DNA of 57,623 nt from Tolypothrix brevis GSE-NOS-MK-07-07A (GCA_019358985.1 JAHHIJ010000040.1:1-57623); one strand, 5' to 3'. Counted from the stretch's first letter, positions 33,839 through 41,854 are shown. Notes: generated by a model from the sequence alone, not told the origin. A program made the numbers and translations.

Positions 33839-33854
33839 GCTACCCAGAGGTAGC
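33839..33854 (-). repeat. Right-end hairpin of the TnpB element
   Basis: GCTACC (33839-33844) and GGTAGC (33849-33854) form a 6-bp stem with a CAGA loop, 6 bases beyond the tnpB stop. IS200/IS605 elements end in such a hairpin, and the TnpB guide RNA ends there, with the guide copied from the flank (bases below 33839 on the minus strand). Confidence 0.6.
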
Positions 33855-33859
33855 CAATA

Positions 33860-35083
33860 CTAGACAATAACGTTTGCAATCTTAGTCCAAAGTCCTAAAA
33901 CTACTGGGATAAACGGCAATCCCACTATCCCATCCATAAAGTTTGGGATTACTTTACGGGCTATATTCAAACTTCCATTGGTATCAGCATTTATTGTTCT
34001 ACCAGTGGAAGTCCTGTATAAACCACGCTTGACACGCCTACCGCTAAACACTGGTTTTGTTTCTCGTTTATCACCGTATTTTGGTAGCTCATCACCATCT
34101 AACGCACTAGCTTTGGAAGTGTAACTTTCTTCAGTTACAATTACTTCAATACCGATTAGTTGCGCTTTGTAGGTTAATAAGTTAATTAGTTTGGCGTGTG
34201 GAATATTAGTAAATTCTTGGTTATTCTTTTTGCCGATGTTTATATCTTGTTTCCACAAAGAATTATTACCAATTATTAGATGCCCGATATCGTTTATCTG
34301 ACACCAATCAATTACACGACGACTAACAGTGTGAAGATAATTGTCTATCCTTCTATCACGTTTCCCGTTCAGTTTTTTGATTTGGCGGTAGGCATCAATT
34401 GATTGCGATGAAGCTACTCGTTTATTAAAAAATTGGTTAATACTTTTTAATGGTCTACCGTTTATCAGCAGCGGTCTTACACCGGGCTGGTTTGAGGTTA
34501 TAGCCATTAAATTGTTTAAACCTAAGTCAGCACCTGCAACATATTGTCCACTACTTTTAGCTGCATCCTCAACTGTGTAAACTACTTCAAGAACGTAGTG
34601 GTCAAGCTTCGGTACTATTCGTACTTGGTCAACGCTTGCAGCACGAGTAGGAAATTCGATACTAGTCTGAGACAGCTTAACAATACCTTTCAGTAAAGCA
34701 GGTTTTGATATTGCATCTATTGGGTAAATGACGACATTTCGACCGCGTTCTTTATGCTTGTATCCAGGCATTTTTGGCTTACCTAAATACTTATCAGGAT
34801 GCTTCGACCAATCTTTTAATGCTGCTAACCAACCTTTCCAGGCTTCTGAAATTCTACGAACAGTCTGCTTGCTAACTTTGGTAGGCAGGTATCGATAAGC
34901 TTCCAAATTCTTGGTTTGATGATAGATATCAATTGAGTTGTAATATTTCTTGGTTTCAAAGAAATATTGACGCTGAATATAGTTAGCCGAATTATAAAGA
35001 TGTTTGGATTGCAATGCCAAGTTATCGCATTCCTTCCAAAATTTATGCTGACGACTAATAACGTGTTTTTCTACTAGCTGCAT
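33860..35083 (-). CDS. tnpB: TnpB-type RNA-guided endonuclease (IS605 OrfB family)
   Basis: 407 residues. N-terminal helical/WED-like part (SKHLYNSANYIQRQYFFETK; KMPGYKHKERGRNVVIYPID). RuvC-I YVAGADLGLNNLMAITSN (Asp), RuvC-II IEVIVTEESYTSKASALDGD (Glu), RuvC-III TINADTNGSLNIARK (Asp). The zinc-ribbon cysteines usual between RuvC-II and III (CxxC pairs) are absent: the segment reads PVFSGRRVKRGLYRTSTGRT. No tnpA is present. A small gene diverges upstream across a palindrome. Confidence 0.9.
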   Translation of the reverse strand: MQLVEKHVISRQHKFWKECDNLALQSKHLYNSANYIQRQYFFETKKYYNSIDIYHQTKNLEAYRYLPTKVSKQTVRRISEAWKGWLAALKDWSKHPDKYLGKPKMPGYKHKERGRNVVIYPIDAISKPALLKGIVKLSQTSIEFPTRAASVDQVRIVPKLDHYVLEVVYTVEDAAKSSGQYVAGADLGLNNLMAITSNQPGVRPLLINGRPLKSINQFFNKRVASSQSIDAYRQIKKLNGKRDRRIDNYLHTVSRRVIDWCQINDIGHLIIGNNSLWKQDINIGKKNNQEFTNIPHAKLINLLTYKAQLIGIEVIVTEESYTSKASALDGDELPKYGDKRETKPVFSGRRVKRGLYRTSTGRTINADTNGSLNIARKVIPNFMDGIVGLPFIPVVLGLWTKIANVIV

Positions 35084-35104
35084 TGTTTCGACCTGACAAT
35101 GTTG

Positions 35105-35120
35105 TTATACTATCTAGTAT
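35105..35120. promoter_or_regulatory. Palindromic operator between tnpB and a divergent small gene
   Basis: TATACTA (35105-35111) and TAGTATA (35114-35120) are perfect inverted arms with a 2-base centre. They lie 22 bases before tnpB and 24 bases before the small gene, overlapping where -10 boxes would be. It suits a shared repressor site. Confidence 0.5.
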
Positions 35121-35143
35121 ATCAGATGTTTTTAGAAATTATC

Positions 35144-35311
35144 ATGTCTAAAATAAAATTTAAACCAGATAATAATGTAGCCTACGACAAAGCCCCAGTC
35201 CAATTTAAAGTTTTACCGGGGGTGAGGGAAAAGCTTAGAACTATACCAAACTGGCAAGATCGTCTTAGAGAGTTTGTAGATAATTTAATTGAAGATATAG
35301 ACAAAAAGTAA
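35144..35311 (+). CDS. Small TnpB-associated protein
   Basis: 55 residues from the ATG at 35144 (SKIKFKPDNNVAYDKAPVQF); a longer frame from 35099 would run through the operator and is unlikely. The second half (LPGVREKLRTIPNWQDRLRE then FVDNLIEDIDKK) is helical. I recall similar short proteins beside TnpB in Nostocales but cannot name a family. Its divergent position across a palindrome suggests it regulates tnpB expression or is element cargo. Confidence 0.5.
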   Translation: MSKIKFKPDNNVAYDKAPVQFKVLPGVREKLRTIPNWQDRLREFVDNLIEDIDKK

Positions 35312-35335
35312 GCTTTGTCTAGTTATGGGTAAAAA

Positions 35336-35569
35336 TTAGTTAACAGTTAACAACCCCTGAGAAGACAACTCCAATGAGATTTTTTTTGGTCTGAGTAGTT
35401 CCTGCTTTAAGGCAGCAGCAGCTTCACCGACACTAAGGGATGCGATCGCACTCGCTTGTAAGCGTTCAGTAAGGGTGCATTGCTCTAGTAGCTGCTGGAT
35501 AACTTCCAATGGGGAAGAATTTTCGTGCGCTGCTTGATTGATTAAAAGAGTTGATGTTAGTGTAGACAT
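35336..35569 (-). CDS. Small hypothetical protein
   Basis: 77 residues, helical (PLEVIQQLLEQCTLTERLQA; SVGEAAAALKQELLRPKKIS). No family recognised. It stands alone, convergent with the small TnpB-associated gene. It may be plasmid-backbone or antitoxin-like; the sequence gives no decisive motif. Confidence 0.5.
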   Translation of the reverse strand: MSTLTSTLLINQAAHENSSPLEVIQQLLEQCTLTERLQASAIASLSVGEAAAALKQELLRPKKISLELSSQGLLTVN

Positions 35570-35596
35570 ATATTCGTCCTTTGAATGTAAGGCAGA

Positions 35597-35632
35597 AACC
35601 CGGAAAGCTGTGAACTTTTTACCGGGTTTTTT
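35597..35632 (+). terminator. Rho-independent terminator, plus strand
   Basis: AACCCGG (35597-35603) pairs with CCGGGTT (35622-35628), followed by TTTT. It reads for plus-strand transcription, perhaps of the small gene ending at 35311, or it may sit in the leader of the minus-strand gene at 35569. Confidence 0.6.
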
Positions 35633-35716
35633 GCTTTGAAATAATCAGAAGTCGTCGCTAGGGGCGATCGCATATCGAAGAATGTGACTATCGGTGAAGA
35701 GCGATTACCATAAGCA

Positions 35717-36052
35717 CTAGTCACTTACTTCCTCTGCAATATCAGGTTCTTCATTGTTCGTCAGACAAGTCCAGTCAATTCCATCCACATCAATTGATTC
35801 CTCATAGCCATCTGTTGTGAGGATTTCTTTAATCAATTCTTCAATCGATATCTTACGGATTGCCGCCTCTTGCCGCAAATCCTTACAGACCTCATTCCAG
35901 TTATCTGCGTTTGACACGCTATCGATTAGTATCGCTTCCGCCATCCGAGTTTTCGATACGCCTCTTGTGTGTCCCCATAGCGATAAACGAATTTCTTTAA
36001 CTATCGGAAGATTCACAGGAAATCGGCGATCGCGTTTCCTAACCATTGGCAC
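35717..36052 (-). CDS. Putative DNA-binding protein of plasmid type
   Basis: 111 residues. The basic start (MPMVRKRDRRFPVNLPIVKE) leads into a strand-helix pattern (IRLSLWGHTRGVSKTRMAEA) that may be a ribbon-helix-helix variant. A second helical part (DLRQEAAIRKISIEELIKEI) and an acidic tail follow. No family is named with confidence. The promoter region faces the plus-strand operon starting at 36208. Confidence 0.5.
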   Translation of the reverse strand: MPMVRKRDRRFPVNLPIVKEIRLSLWGHTRGVSKTRMAEAILIDSVSNADNWNEVCKDLRQEAAIRKISIEELIKEILTTDGYEESIDVDGIDWTCLTNNEEPDIAEEVSD

Positions 36053-36207
36053 TATAAATACGCTTACCCCTTTATTTTACCAGATGTTTCCTTTTTGGTG
36101 TCCAATTGGAGTAAAATCTGAACATATCAGTTAATGTCCTGTGGTGTGAATTAGACACCACAGGACTACCCCCTGCACCAAACAAAGCCACAGGAGGCAA
36201 TCTAATT

Positions 36208-36417
36208 ATGCACCCACGCGAACTGAAACAAAACTGGAATTTAAGCTACACAAAACTCGCATTATTCTTATGCCGCGACCAACGAACAGTCGAGAGATAC
36301 TGCTCCGAAGGCGCGGAGATACCAGAGATAGTTATAGGCTATTGCTGGTTTCTAAATAATTGGTTTTCGCTTCATGGCGTTACGCCACCCCCTTTTATTT
36401 TTGCGCCGGCAAATTGA
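36208..36417 (+). CDS. Small helix-turn-helix-like protein
   Basis: 69 residues. LSYTKLALFLCRDQRTVERY followed by EIPEIVIGYCWFLNNW has the look of a short HTH domain in which DQRTVERYCSEG is the recognition part. It is preceded by a GGAGG-like site (CACAGGAGGC) about 15 bases upstream. A strong terminator follows at 36448. It may control the operon downstream. Confidence 0.55.
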   Translation: MHPRELKQNWNLSYTKLALFLCRDQRTVERYCSEGAEIPEIVIGYCWFLNNWFSLHGVTPPPFIFAPAN

Positions 36418-36447
36418 CGGAAGATAACTCGATTAAACGACCGTAGA

Positions 36448-36468
36448 CCCGCACCGTGCGGGTTTTTT
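36448..36468 (+). terminator. Rho-independent terminator
   Basis: CCCGCA (36448-36453) pairs with TGCGGG (36457-36462), then six T. It ends the transcript of the HTH-like gene, or attenuates transcription into the following operon. Confidence 0.82.
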
Positions 36469-36602
36469 AGTATAGAGACAACCTAAACGCACCATTAAAA
36501 CAGAGTGAATGAAGCGCGATCGCAATATGAACATAAATATTGAGTTCACACAGACTTCATTCGGAAAGCAGAAAGAAAAATAACACCATTAATCACGTCA
36601 CT

Positions 36603-36791
36603 ATGCGAGGAGATTGGAGAAGCGAATTATTTAAACCTAATTCAAAATTGGAATTACAAAAACTTGAACATCTTGGCTTTCCGATGTCGATTGCTAAAGG
36701 CAGAAAAATTTTAGGAAATATCTGTCACGAAACTTGGAAACGATGGGAGACTGTGGCGACGGAAATTCCAGAGTATAAATTGATACATTAA
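36603..36791 (+). CDS. Small hypothetical protein, first gene of a coupled operon
   Basis: 62 residues from the ATG at 36603; a TTG at 36540 would add 21 poor residues. Basic and helical, with LGFPMSIAKGRKILGNICHE and TWKRWETVATEIPEYK, which resembles the end of an HTH domain like that of the gene at 36208 (shared EIPE motif). It starts a run of six plus-strand genes with overlaps or gaps of a few bases. Function unknown. Confidence 0.5.
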   Translation: MRGDWRSELFKPNSKLELQKLEHLGFPMSIAKGRKILGNICHETWKRWETVATEIPEYKLIH

Positions 36792-36794
36792 AGA

Positions 36795-37013
36795 ATGTAT
36801 AACGCAGCCAATCGTCGTCGAAAAAATTCAACTAAAAAAATAACACCGCCGATAACTGCGTATCAAGTTTGGGTTGTGGGTAACATTGGCGACTTGTACG
36901 GAAGATACGAGCAAGGAATTGAGAAAACTTGGCTAGTTGAACAATATTTGGCTGGAACAAAAGACCAGTTCACTCGCGATGAATATCAAAAAGAACAAGA
37001 GAGATTACGCTAG
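36795..37013 (+). CDS. Small hypothetical protein in operon
   Basis: 72 residues; very basic first 20 (NAANRRRKNSTKKI), then TAYQVWVVGNIGDLYGRYEQ and a charged helical end (FTRDEYQKEQERLR). It starts 3 bases after the previous stop and overlaps the next small frame. No family recognised. Confidence 0.5.
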   Translation: MYNAANRRRKNSTKKITPPITAYQVWVVGNIGDLYGRYEQGIEKTWLVEQYLAGTKDQFTRDEYQKEQERLR

Positions 37014-37159
37014 CGAATGAATCCACGCCTGATTTTGATGTTGATGCTTTTTTAGAAGAGAAGGGGGTAGAAAATCCTGGGACAAAAAAGCTAACCCCCC
37101 AGACTATTCGCGATACACAGGCGCTGGTCAAATCGCTAGTCCGACGAAACCTAACATGA
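37004..37159 (+). CDS. Very small acidic protein with unusual start, in operon
   Basis: 51 codons reading LANESTPDFDVDAFLEEKGV then NPGTKKLTPQTIRDTQALVK to RRNLT. The TGA overlaps the ATG of the next gene (ATGA at 37156), which argues that it is translated. No ATG, GTG or TTG begins it; the best candidate is ATT at 37004 with AAGAGAG just before, inside the previous gene. Function unknown. Confidence 0.4.
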   Translation: MTLANESTPDFDVDAFLEEKGVENPGTKKLTPQTIRDTQALVKSLVRRNLT

Positions 37160-37641
37160 GGGGCAAGTCTTGGCTAGAAAAAAACCCCAACGTCGCCATA
37201 CTTTTTTTCATTGGATGCACAATTTTGGCGCTTTCGCGTACCACTATTGAAGCGAATTTGCAGTCGTCAAATATGATCCAAGCTGCGAACCGTGCCAAGT
37301 CAGAGAAAGAAAAGCAAATGGAGATTTCGGAAGCACTGTTAACTAAGCAAGAAGCGATCGCTAAACGCAGATTCAAAAACGGCTGCATCATGGTTGTGGC
37401 TATGAAAGCCCCGGACAAATTTACTAGCTTGACTGAAGGCAGTCCGGTAATTGATCGCGTTAGAAAAACTCCATTAGGAGCGAATAATGTTGTGTGCGAT
37501 CGCAATGGGGGAACGTCAGTTTTGATTCATAACCAAGAAGGTGAGTCTGTTGTGGGAGAAATCTTCTACACGGGAGATTCAGCCCTAATTAAAATCGCCA
37601 GTAAAAATGCCAATGCGCGTTACGCGCTACCGAATCAATGA
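37156..37641 (+). CDS. Membrane-anchored hypothetical protein
   Basis: 161 residues. A single N-terminal membrane helix (about 11-28, NVAILFFIGCTILALS), then a coiled-coil-like segment (RAKSEKEKQMEISEALLTKQ) and a beta-rich C-terminal domain (IDRVRKTPLGANNVVCDRNG; VGEIFYTGDSALIKIA). It is probably anchored with the C-terminal domain outside the cytoplasm. Coupled by ATGA overlaps to both neighbours, so it likely forms a complex with the ATPase encoded next. Confidence 0.65.
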   Translation: MRGKSWLEKNPNVAILFFIGCTILALSRTTIEANLQSSNMIQAANRAKSEKEKQMEISEALLTKQEAIAKRRFKNGCIMVVAMKAPDKFTSLTEGSPVIDRVRKTPLGANNVVCDRNGGTSVLIHNQEGESVVGEIFYTGDSALIKIASKNANARYALPNQ

Positions 37642-39047
37642 ATACTGAACCAACTGATTACGAAAAGACTTTTGTAGACTTTTGGCAAGAGATTGTATGC
37701 GATGAAAAGGGAGAGATTGACTTAGATAAATTAAAACGAGAATTACACGACTACTTGATAGTTATACAAGAAGCTTCACTCGTTTACTACTCATTGACTG
37801 GCGGGAGAATTTCTAAAGCTAACGCAGATTCCGAAATTCATGATTTTGGCTGTGTTGCCCACGCATTAGAAGGGAGTAATTTTAAGGCTTTTAGAGCGCA
37901 GGTGGGAGACTCTGAAGCGATCGCTCAATGCCAGTGGGCGCGTATCAATAATTACCCTTTAAGCGCATCTGCGGCTGAGTTTTTAGATCAGGAATTAGGA
38001 GCAAACCAAACTATCGAAGTAGAGGCACAACAAGTGGTAAATCAACAGCAATTACAAATCAATCCACCAAGTCAGCAACATCTTCCATTAACTGATAGAT
38101 TAAGCGACCGGATTTCTGGCACCCAAACAGCAAAAAAGAGTTTGGAAAATATTACCCTAATCATTGCTGAAAATCTAAAAAATACGCTGATAGTCGGGGT
38201 TCCTGGAGTAGGAAAGGATTTATTTCTATCAAATCTATTGCGGGATATTAGAAAGGTAACGCCTTCAGCAACAATATTTTTTATCGATCCGAAAAATGAC
38301 CCGAAAGAATCGGGATACTTTCAAGATGTAGATTATCCTTACCGCATGAACATTACCGAAGTCTCACCGGACGAAGTTTATAGTTGGGTTTGTGAATGCC
38401 TGGAAGAATTTGAAAGTTTTGATGCTGGATGCGAGCTAAAAATTCTTTGCTTTGGCGAGATTGCAGCGACGATGAAGCTTCTGGCGACTGTCAAGGGGGC
38501 AGCGCAGCTCATCAAGGCGAAATTTGTTAGCTATTCAAGTTCGGGTGATTCGCGAGGCATCAAATTTATTGCATCCTCCCAAAATGCACACACCGACGGC
38601 ATCGGTTTTAATGGGGGTGAGCGCTCTATCTTCACTCCAATCGTTCTTATCTCGGCGGCGCAAATATCCGCATCTGAGCAAATTCTCAAAGCCCAAATAA
38701 TCCCCAATGATAAACGTCTATCTTCAACTCAATTAGAAGCACTATGCAGAAAATCTCCCGTGGGAAGAGCTATCTACCACGGTGGATTAAACGACTGGCT
38801 GCCCATGCCAGAGCTACCCAACTATTCAGGCTACAACCGTGATACTCGCAGTTTTGTCAATCAAGAAGCGGCGCTGCTTGTGAAGTTAGAAGCAACCCAA
38901 GAAACCAGCATAGCTGGATTTGTGGCGAATGATTTGGGTTTAACGGCAGAGAAGGCAGCGGCAATGGAATTGGCGATAAACAAGGCTTTAAATGAATGCG
39001 ATCGCCCTTCATTAGTGAAAAAATTCAACGCTTCAAGTAAAATTTAG
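37638..39047 (+). CDS. P-loop ATPase of plasmid or mobile-element type
   Basis: 469 residues. The first 180 residues lack a recognised domain. Walker A VGVPGVGKDLFLSNLLRDI at about 187, Walker-B-like ATIFFIDPKNDPKESGYF, and a later KFIASSQNAHTDGIG segment like the sensor strand of FtsK/VirD4-type enzymes. The invariant GK is followed by Asp, not Ser/Thr, which is odd. It starts inside the stop of the membrane-anchored gene. A role in DNA pumping or conjugation is inferred from fold and context only. Confidence 0.65.
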   Translation: MNTEPTDYEKTFVDFWQEIVCDEKGEIDLDKLKRELHDYLIVIQEASLVYYSLTGGRISKANADSEIHDFGCVAHALEGSNFKAFRAQVGDSEAIAQCQWARINNYPLSASAAEFLDQELGANQTIEVEAQQVVNQQQLQINPPSQQHLPLTDRLSDRISGTQTAKKSLENITLIIAENLKNTLIVGVPGVGKDLFLSNLLRDIRKVTPSATIFFIDPKNDPKESGYFQDVDYPYRMNITEVSPDEVYSWVCECLEEFESFDAGCELKILCFGEIAATMKLLATVKGAAQLIKAKFVSYSSSGDSRGIKFIASSQNAHTDGIGFNGGERSIFTPIVLISAAQISASEQILKAQIIPNDKRLSSTQLEALCRKSPVGRAIYHGGLNDWLPMPELPNYSGYNRDTRSFVNQEAALLVKLEATQETSIAGFVANDLGLTAEKAAAMELAINKALNECDRPSLVKKFNASSKI

Positions 39048-39057
39048 TTTGAGCGAA

Positions 39058-39477
39058 ATGTTAAAGAAGTCTGGCTACATTTACCTGATTCGTGCAGTTG
39101 ATACAAGTCGCTACAAGATTGGTTTGACTACGCGAACTCCAGGAGAACGCCTCGCCGAACTTAATTCTTCGCAGTCACCTTACCCACTCGAACTAATCGA
39201 TTATATTTCCGTAAACGACGTTCACGCCGCCGAAAAATATTATCACCAAAAATATCAAAGCGATCGCAAGCATGGCGAGTGGTTTGAATTTGACAGCCGC
39301 AAGCTGCGATCTATTGCTTCGGAGTTTAGAAATCATCGAAAACCCCCAAAACCGCTAGTCTCTCTCAAAACTTTTATGCTGGCACTGGGATTAGTTTTGC
39401 TGCTAATTCAATGCCACTATTCGCACAACGAAAACCGCAATCGCCCTTTGAAGCATGAAAAACAAAACTTTCAATAG
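39058..39477 (+). CDS. GIY-YIG-like (T5orf172/MUG113) nuclease with C-terminal membrane helix
   Basis: About 139 residues (a TTG three codons earlier is open). GIY-YIG core: GYIYLIRAVDTSRYKIGLTT (IYLI...YKIG), Arg in RTPGERLAEL, and Glu in HAAEKYYHQKY, followed by HGEWFEF. After residue 100 a hydrophobic segment (FMLALGLVLLLIQCHYS) should anchor it. A membrane-tethered nuclease at the end of an operon with a membrane ATPase suggests DNA processing at the membrane. Intact. Confidence 0.8.
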   Translation: MLKKSGYIYLIRAVDTSRYKIGLTTRTPGERLAELNSSQSPYPLELIDYISVNDVHAAEKYYHQKYQSDRKHGEWFEFDSRKLRSIASEFRNHRKPPKPLVSLKTFMLALGLVLLLIQCHYSHNENRNRPLKHEKQNFQ

Positions 39478-39661
39478 CGATACGTCTGATCGTGAGGACA
39501 AGCGCGACTTAGCTATTACGCCGTAAGCCTCCGACGAATGTAGGTAGTTCACGGAGTTTAAAAGCTTAAAAAAAATCCGAGGTGGTTTCCTAATGCTAAA
39601 AGATTCTTTTTTGGCATTAATTTAAATTTTGGATCTGTTTTTCTTCTGATAGCTTTGCTGT

Positions 39662-40318
39662 TTGTGTCGAGTTATTTTCTGTCTTCTCGTAATTACCCGG
39701 AAGTTATTAGAACTGAAGTTAACTAAAAGTGATGGCTCTCCTGTTACCGATTTGAAGCTAGACAAAACTTTAGCTCAAGAAATTGAACAATTGACGACTC
39801 AACTAGAAAGCCTCAATCCCAATCCCAACCCACTGCTCTATGCTACTTCTTTACTAGAGGGGGCTTGGCAATTGCAATATTCTACTGCTAGAGAAATCCG
39901 TTCTTTAGACTCTCTGCCATTGGGATTAAAGCTGGGTAAAGTATATCAGGTAATTAATGTTGCCAATAAATTGTTTTTCAATTTAGCTAAAGTTAAACAT
40001 CCTCTGGGGCTAATATCGGGATATGTAAAAGTAACAGCTAGCTTTGAAGTAGCAACAGTTGATTCATCACTTCCACCAAATCAACGTATTAACGTTTATT
40101 TTGACAAACGCTACCTATCAATTGAAAAGATTGTTGGCATTGATACCCCCCAACTTAGCCCATTTAAGGTTGTTCCAGCTAACAATCCTACTGGCAGAAT
40201 TGCTACCCTGGACATTACTTACTTGGATGAAACCTTAAGAATTGGACGTGGAGGCGATGGAAGTTTATTCATTCTTAGTAAATCCAATGATTTACCTGAC
40301 AACAGAGCGATCATCTGA
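39662..40318 (+). CDS. PAP/fibrillin family protein, possibly degraded at its 5' end
   Basis: About 209-218 residues. EQLTTQLESLNPNPNPLLYA, then LEGAWQLQYSTAREIRSLD and the C-terminal DITYLDETLRIGRGGDGSLF are the hallmarks of plastid-lipid-associated (fibrillin) proteins, lipocalin-like lipid binders of thylakoids. The family start should lie near ITRKLLELKLTKSDG, but there the codon is ATT (39692), so either AUU initiates or the ATG has mutated. The TTG at 39662 adds unconvincing residues. Confidence 0.8.
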   Translation: MCRVIFCLLVITRKLLELKLTKSDGSPVTDLKLDKTLAQEIEQLTTQLESLNPNPNPLLYATSLLEGAWQLQYSTAREIRSLDSLPLGLKLGKVYQVINVANKLFFNLAKVKHPLGLISGYVKVTASFEVATVDSSLPPNQRINVYFDKRYLSIEKIVGIDTPQLSPFKVVPANNPTGRIATLDITYLDETLRIGRGGDGSLFILSKSNDLPDNRAII

Positions 40319-40530
40319 GTGCGATGGCTCTCTTATCCTCTAAGAAAAATATAGAAGCGATCGCCGTTTCATCGCTATTGGTATGAGAAAGCCGGAATAT
40401 CATCGGTTGTGCTTTACTGAGTGCTTTTGAAGTACCCGCGATTTCACTTGTGCGATCGCACTTCCTGTGGATTGTGGCTTTGCTGCATTCAGTTTTGCTT
40501 ATGGTATTTTTGTTAAAATAGTTAATAAAA
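40319..40530. other. Spacer with dispersed repeats
   Basis: Contains TCCTCTAAGAAAAATA near 40332 and TTTTGAAGTACCCGCGATTTC at about 40425, both members of repeat families found elsewhere in the window. No gene seen. Confidence 0.45.
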
Positions 40531-40701
40531 ATGATTAAGCCTAAAAATAATGTATATCGCGGACACGCAATAGAAAAAGTTGGTCACGGGAAAAGGGCGA
40601 TATTTCAAACAACTATTAACGAAAAAGAATGGTCTGCTGTCACTGAATCAGAAGTGAAAACAGGCATTGATGTTTGGATTGATGAGGGAATAGAGCCGTA
40701 G
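40531..40701 (+). CDS. Small hypothetical protein
   Basis: 56 residues, MIKPKNNVYRGHAIEKVGHG then KRAIFQTTINEKEW and EVKTGIDVWIDEGIEP. It has a clean ATG, good coding character and a short distance (31 bases) to the next gene. No family is recognised; it may be a small beta-rich protein. Confidence 0.45.
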   Translation: MIKPKNNVYRGHAIEKVGHGKRAIFQTTINEKEWSAVTESEVKTGIDVWIDEGIEP

Positions 40702-40732
40702 TCCTAATTGCCGATATTTATTGAATGAAATT

Positions 40733-40966
40733 ATGCCAACTAATTTAATCGTCCTCATAGCTGCATTAATTGTTGCACTGCTGGTCTTTAGAGCTTTGTT
40801 GAGTCTGCTGAAAACAGTCATAAGTACAGCAGTTGCCCTTGTTGTAATCGTCGTCATATTAATGGTTTTTGGCTTTACTCCCCAAGATTTGCTGCAAGAA
40901 ATCATTAACTTACCCCAAACTCTCACTTCTCTGGTGACAGAGGTAAGAAAGTCATTGGGATTGTGA
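40733..40966 (+). CDS. Small two-helix membrane protein
   Basis: 77 residues from the ATG at 40733 (four more from a TTG at 40721). Two hydrophobic stretches (NLIVLIAALIVALLVFRALL; VISTAVALVVIVVILMVFGF) form a helical hairpin, followed by an amphipathic end (PQDLLQEIINLPQTLTSLVT). Common in cyanobacteria as an unnamed membrane protein. Function unknown. Confidence 0.6.
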   Translation: MPTNLIVLIAALIVALLVFRALLSLLKTVISTAVALVVIVVILMVFGFTPQDLLQEIINLPQTLTSLVTEVRKSLGL

Positions 40967-41005
40967 AAAGGATTAATTGGCTAAGGGTGCTTTTTTTAAC
41001 TTGTA

Positions 41006-41854
41006 TCAATTATTCATGCGAGTAGCAATTACACATTGGAAATGAACATCGGACAACAAGCAGATACACTCCAATCCGAAATTGACCTTTATAGACGGGA
41101 AATTCGGACAGATCACTCTTATTTCGGTATATTCAGCTTCGGTGATATCTCCGGCAAACAGGGCATCTCCAAAAGCTCTACCTGCGTTGACCCGTGCTTG
41201 AACTTGCCCGTAATCTAGCCAAGCTTCAAGATTTAAGCGCTGTTGGATAATACCTTTTGCCCAGAATTCATTAATCTTAGTGCGGAATAGAGGAATTGCG
41301 ATCGCAATGCCGTAACCCATGTAATCAGGTGTTTTTTGTTGTATTGGGTTTGTAAATTCTCTTTGGGTGCTGTAGTAACGTTCGGTTCCAGCTTTGGCTC
41401 TGTCTTCTGCTTGCCAGTGGGGATGTAGGGCAAAATAGCCGATGCTGGCAATGGTTGATACACGACTTACTGATTTCCAGAAGTCCGGGTTAAATTCTAG
41501 GCTGAAACCTTTTTCTGAGATGGCAATGCTGAATTGTTCAAAGGCTGCGATCGCAGCTGTCATCACTGCGACGCTGTAGCCAATGGTACATACCATCGCG
41601 GGGATGGCGATAATCCTGGCTATGGCGAAACTACCCGCCATGATTGAGGCAACAGCAAAGGTACTGGAACCGACGGCAAGGGTGTTGGCGTTTTTGAAAA
41701 GGATATCTAGAAAGCCCTCAACCCGTGCGTTGTCTTTGGGAGTTATTTCGGTGAAAGTTGGCTGTGCATCGCTCCCCGATTCTTGTTGTTGAATCGGGGA
41801 TGATTGCTGTTGGAATAATTGCAGGAGGATGTCGTCAAATTGCGGGTTCTGCAT
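41006..41854 (-). CDS. Membrane protein, hypothetical
   Basis: 282 residues. The first 45 residues are Gln/Ser rich. Hydrophobic helices span about 58-115 (FAVASIMAGSFAIARIIAIP; MVCTIGYSVAVMTAAIAAFE). Then comes a soluble C-terminal part with WAKGIIQQRLNLEAWLDYGQ and AGDITEAEYTEIRVICPNF. There is no family match by eye. The neighbour at 41918 is on the same strand 63 bases upstream, so both may come from one mobile module. Confidence 0.6.
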   Translation of the reverse strand: MQNPQFDDILLQLFQQQSSPIQQQESGSDAQPTFTEITPKDNARVEGFLDILFKNANTLAVGSSTFAVASIMAGSFAIARIIAIPAMVCTIGYSVAVMTAAIAAFEQFSIAISEKGFSLEFNPDFWKSVSRVSTIASIGYFALHPHWQAEDRAKAGTERYYSTQREFTNPIQQKTPDYMGYGIAIAIPLFRTKINEFWAKGIIQQRLNLEAWLDYGQVQARVNAGRAFGDALFAGDITEAEYTEIRVICPNFPSIKVNFGLECICLLSDVHFQCVIATRMNN

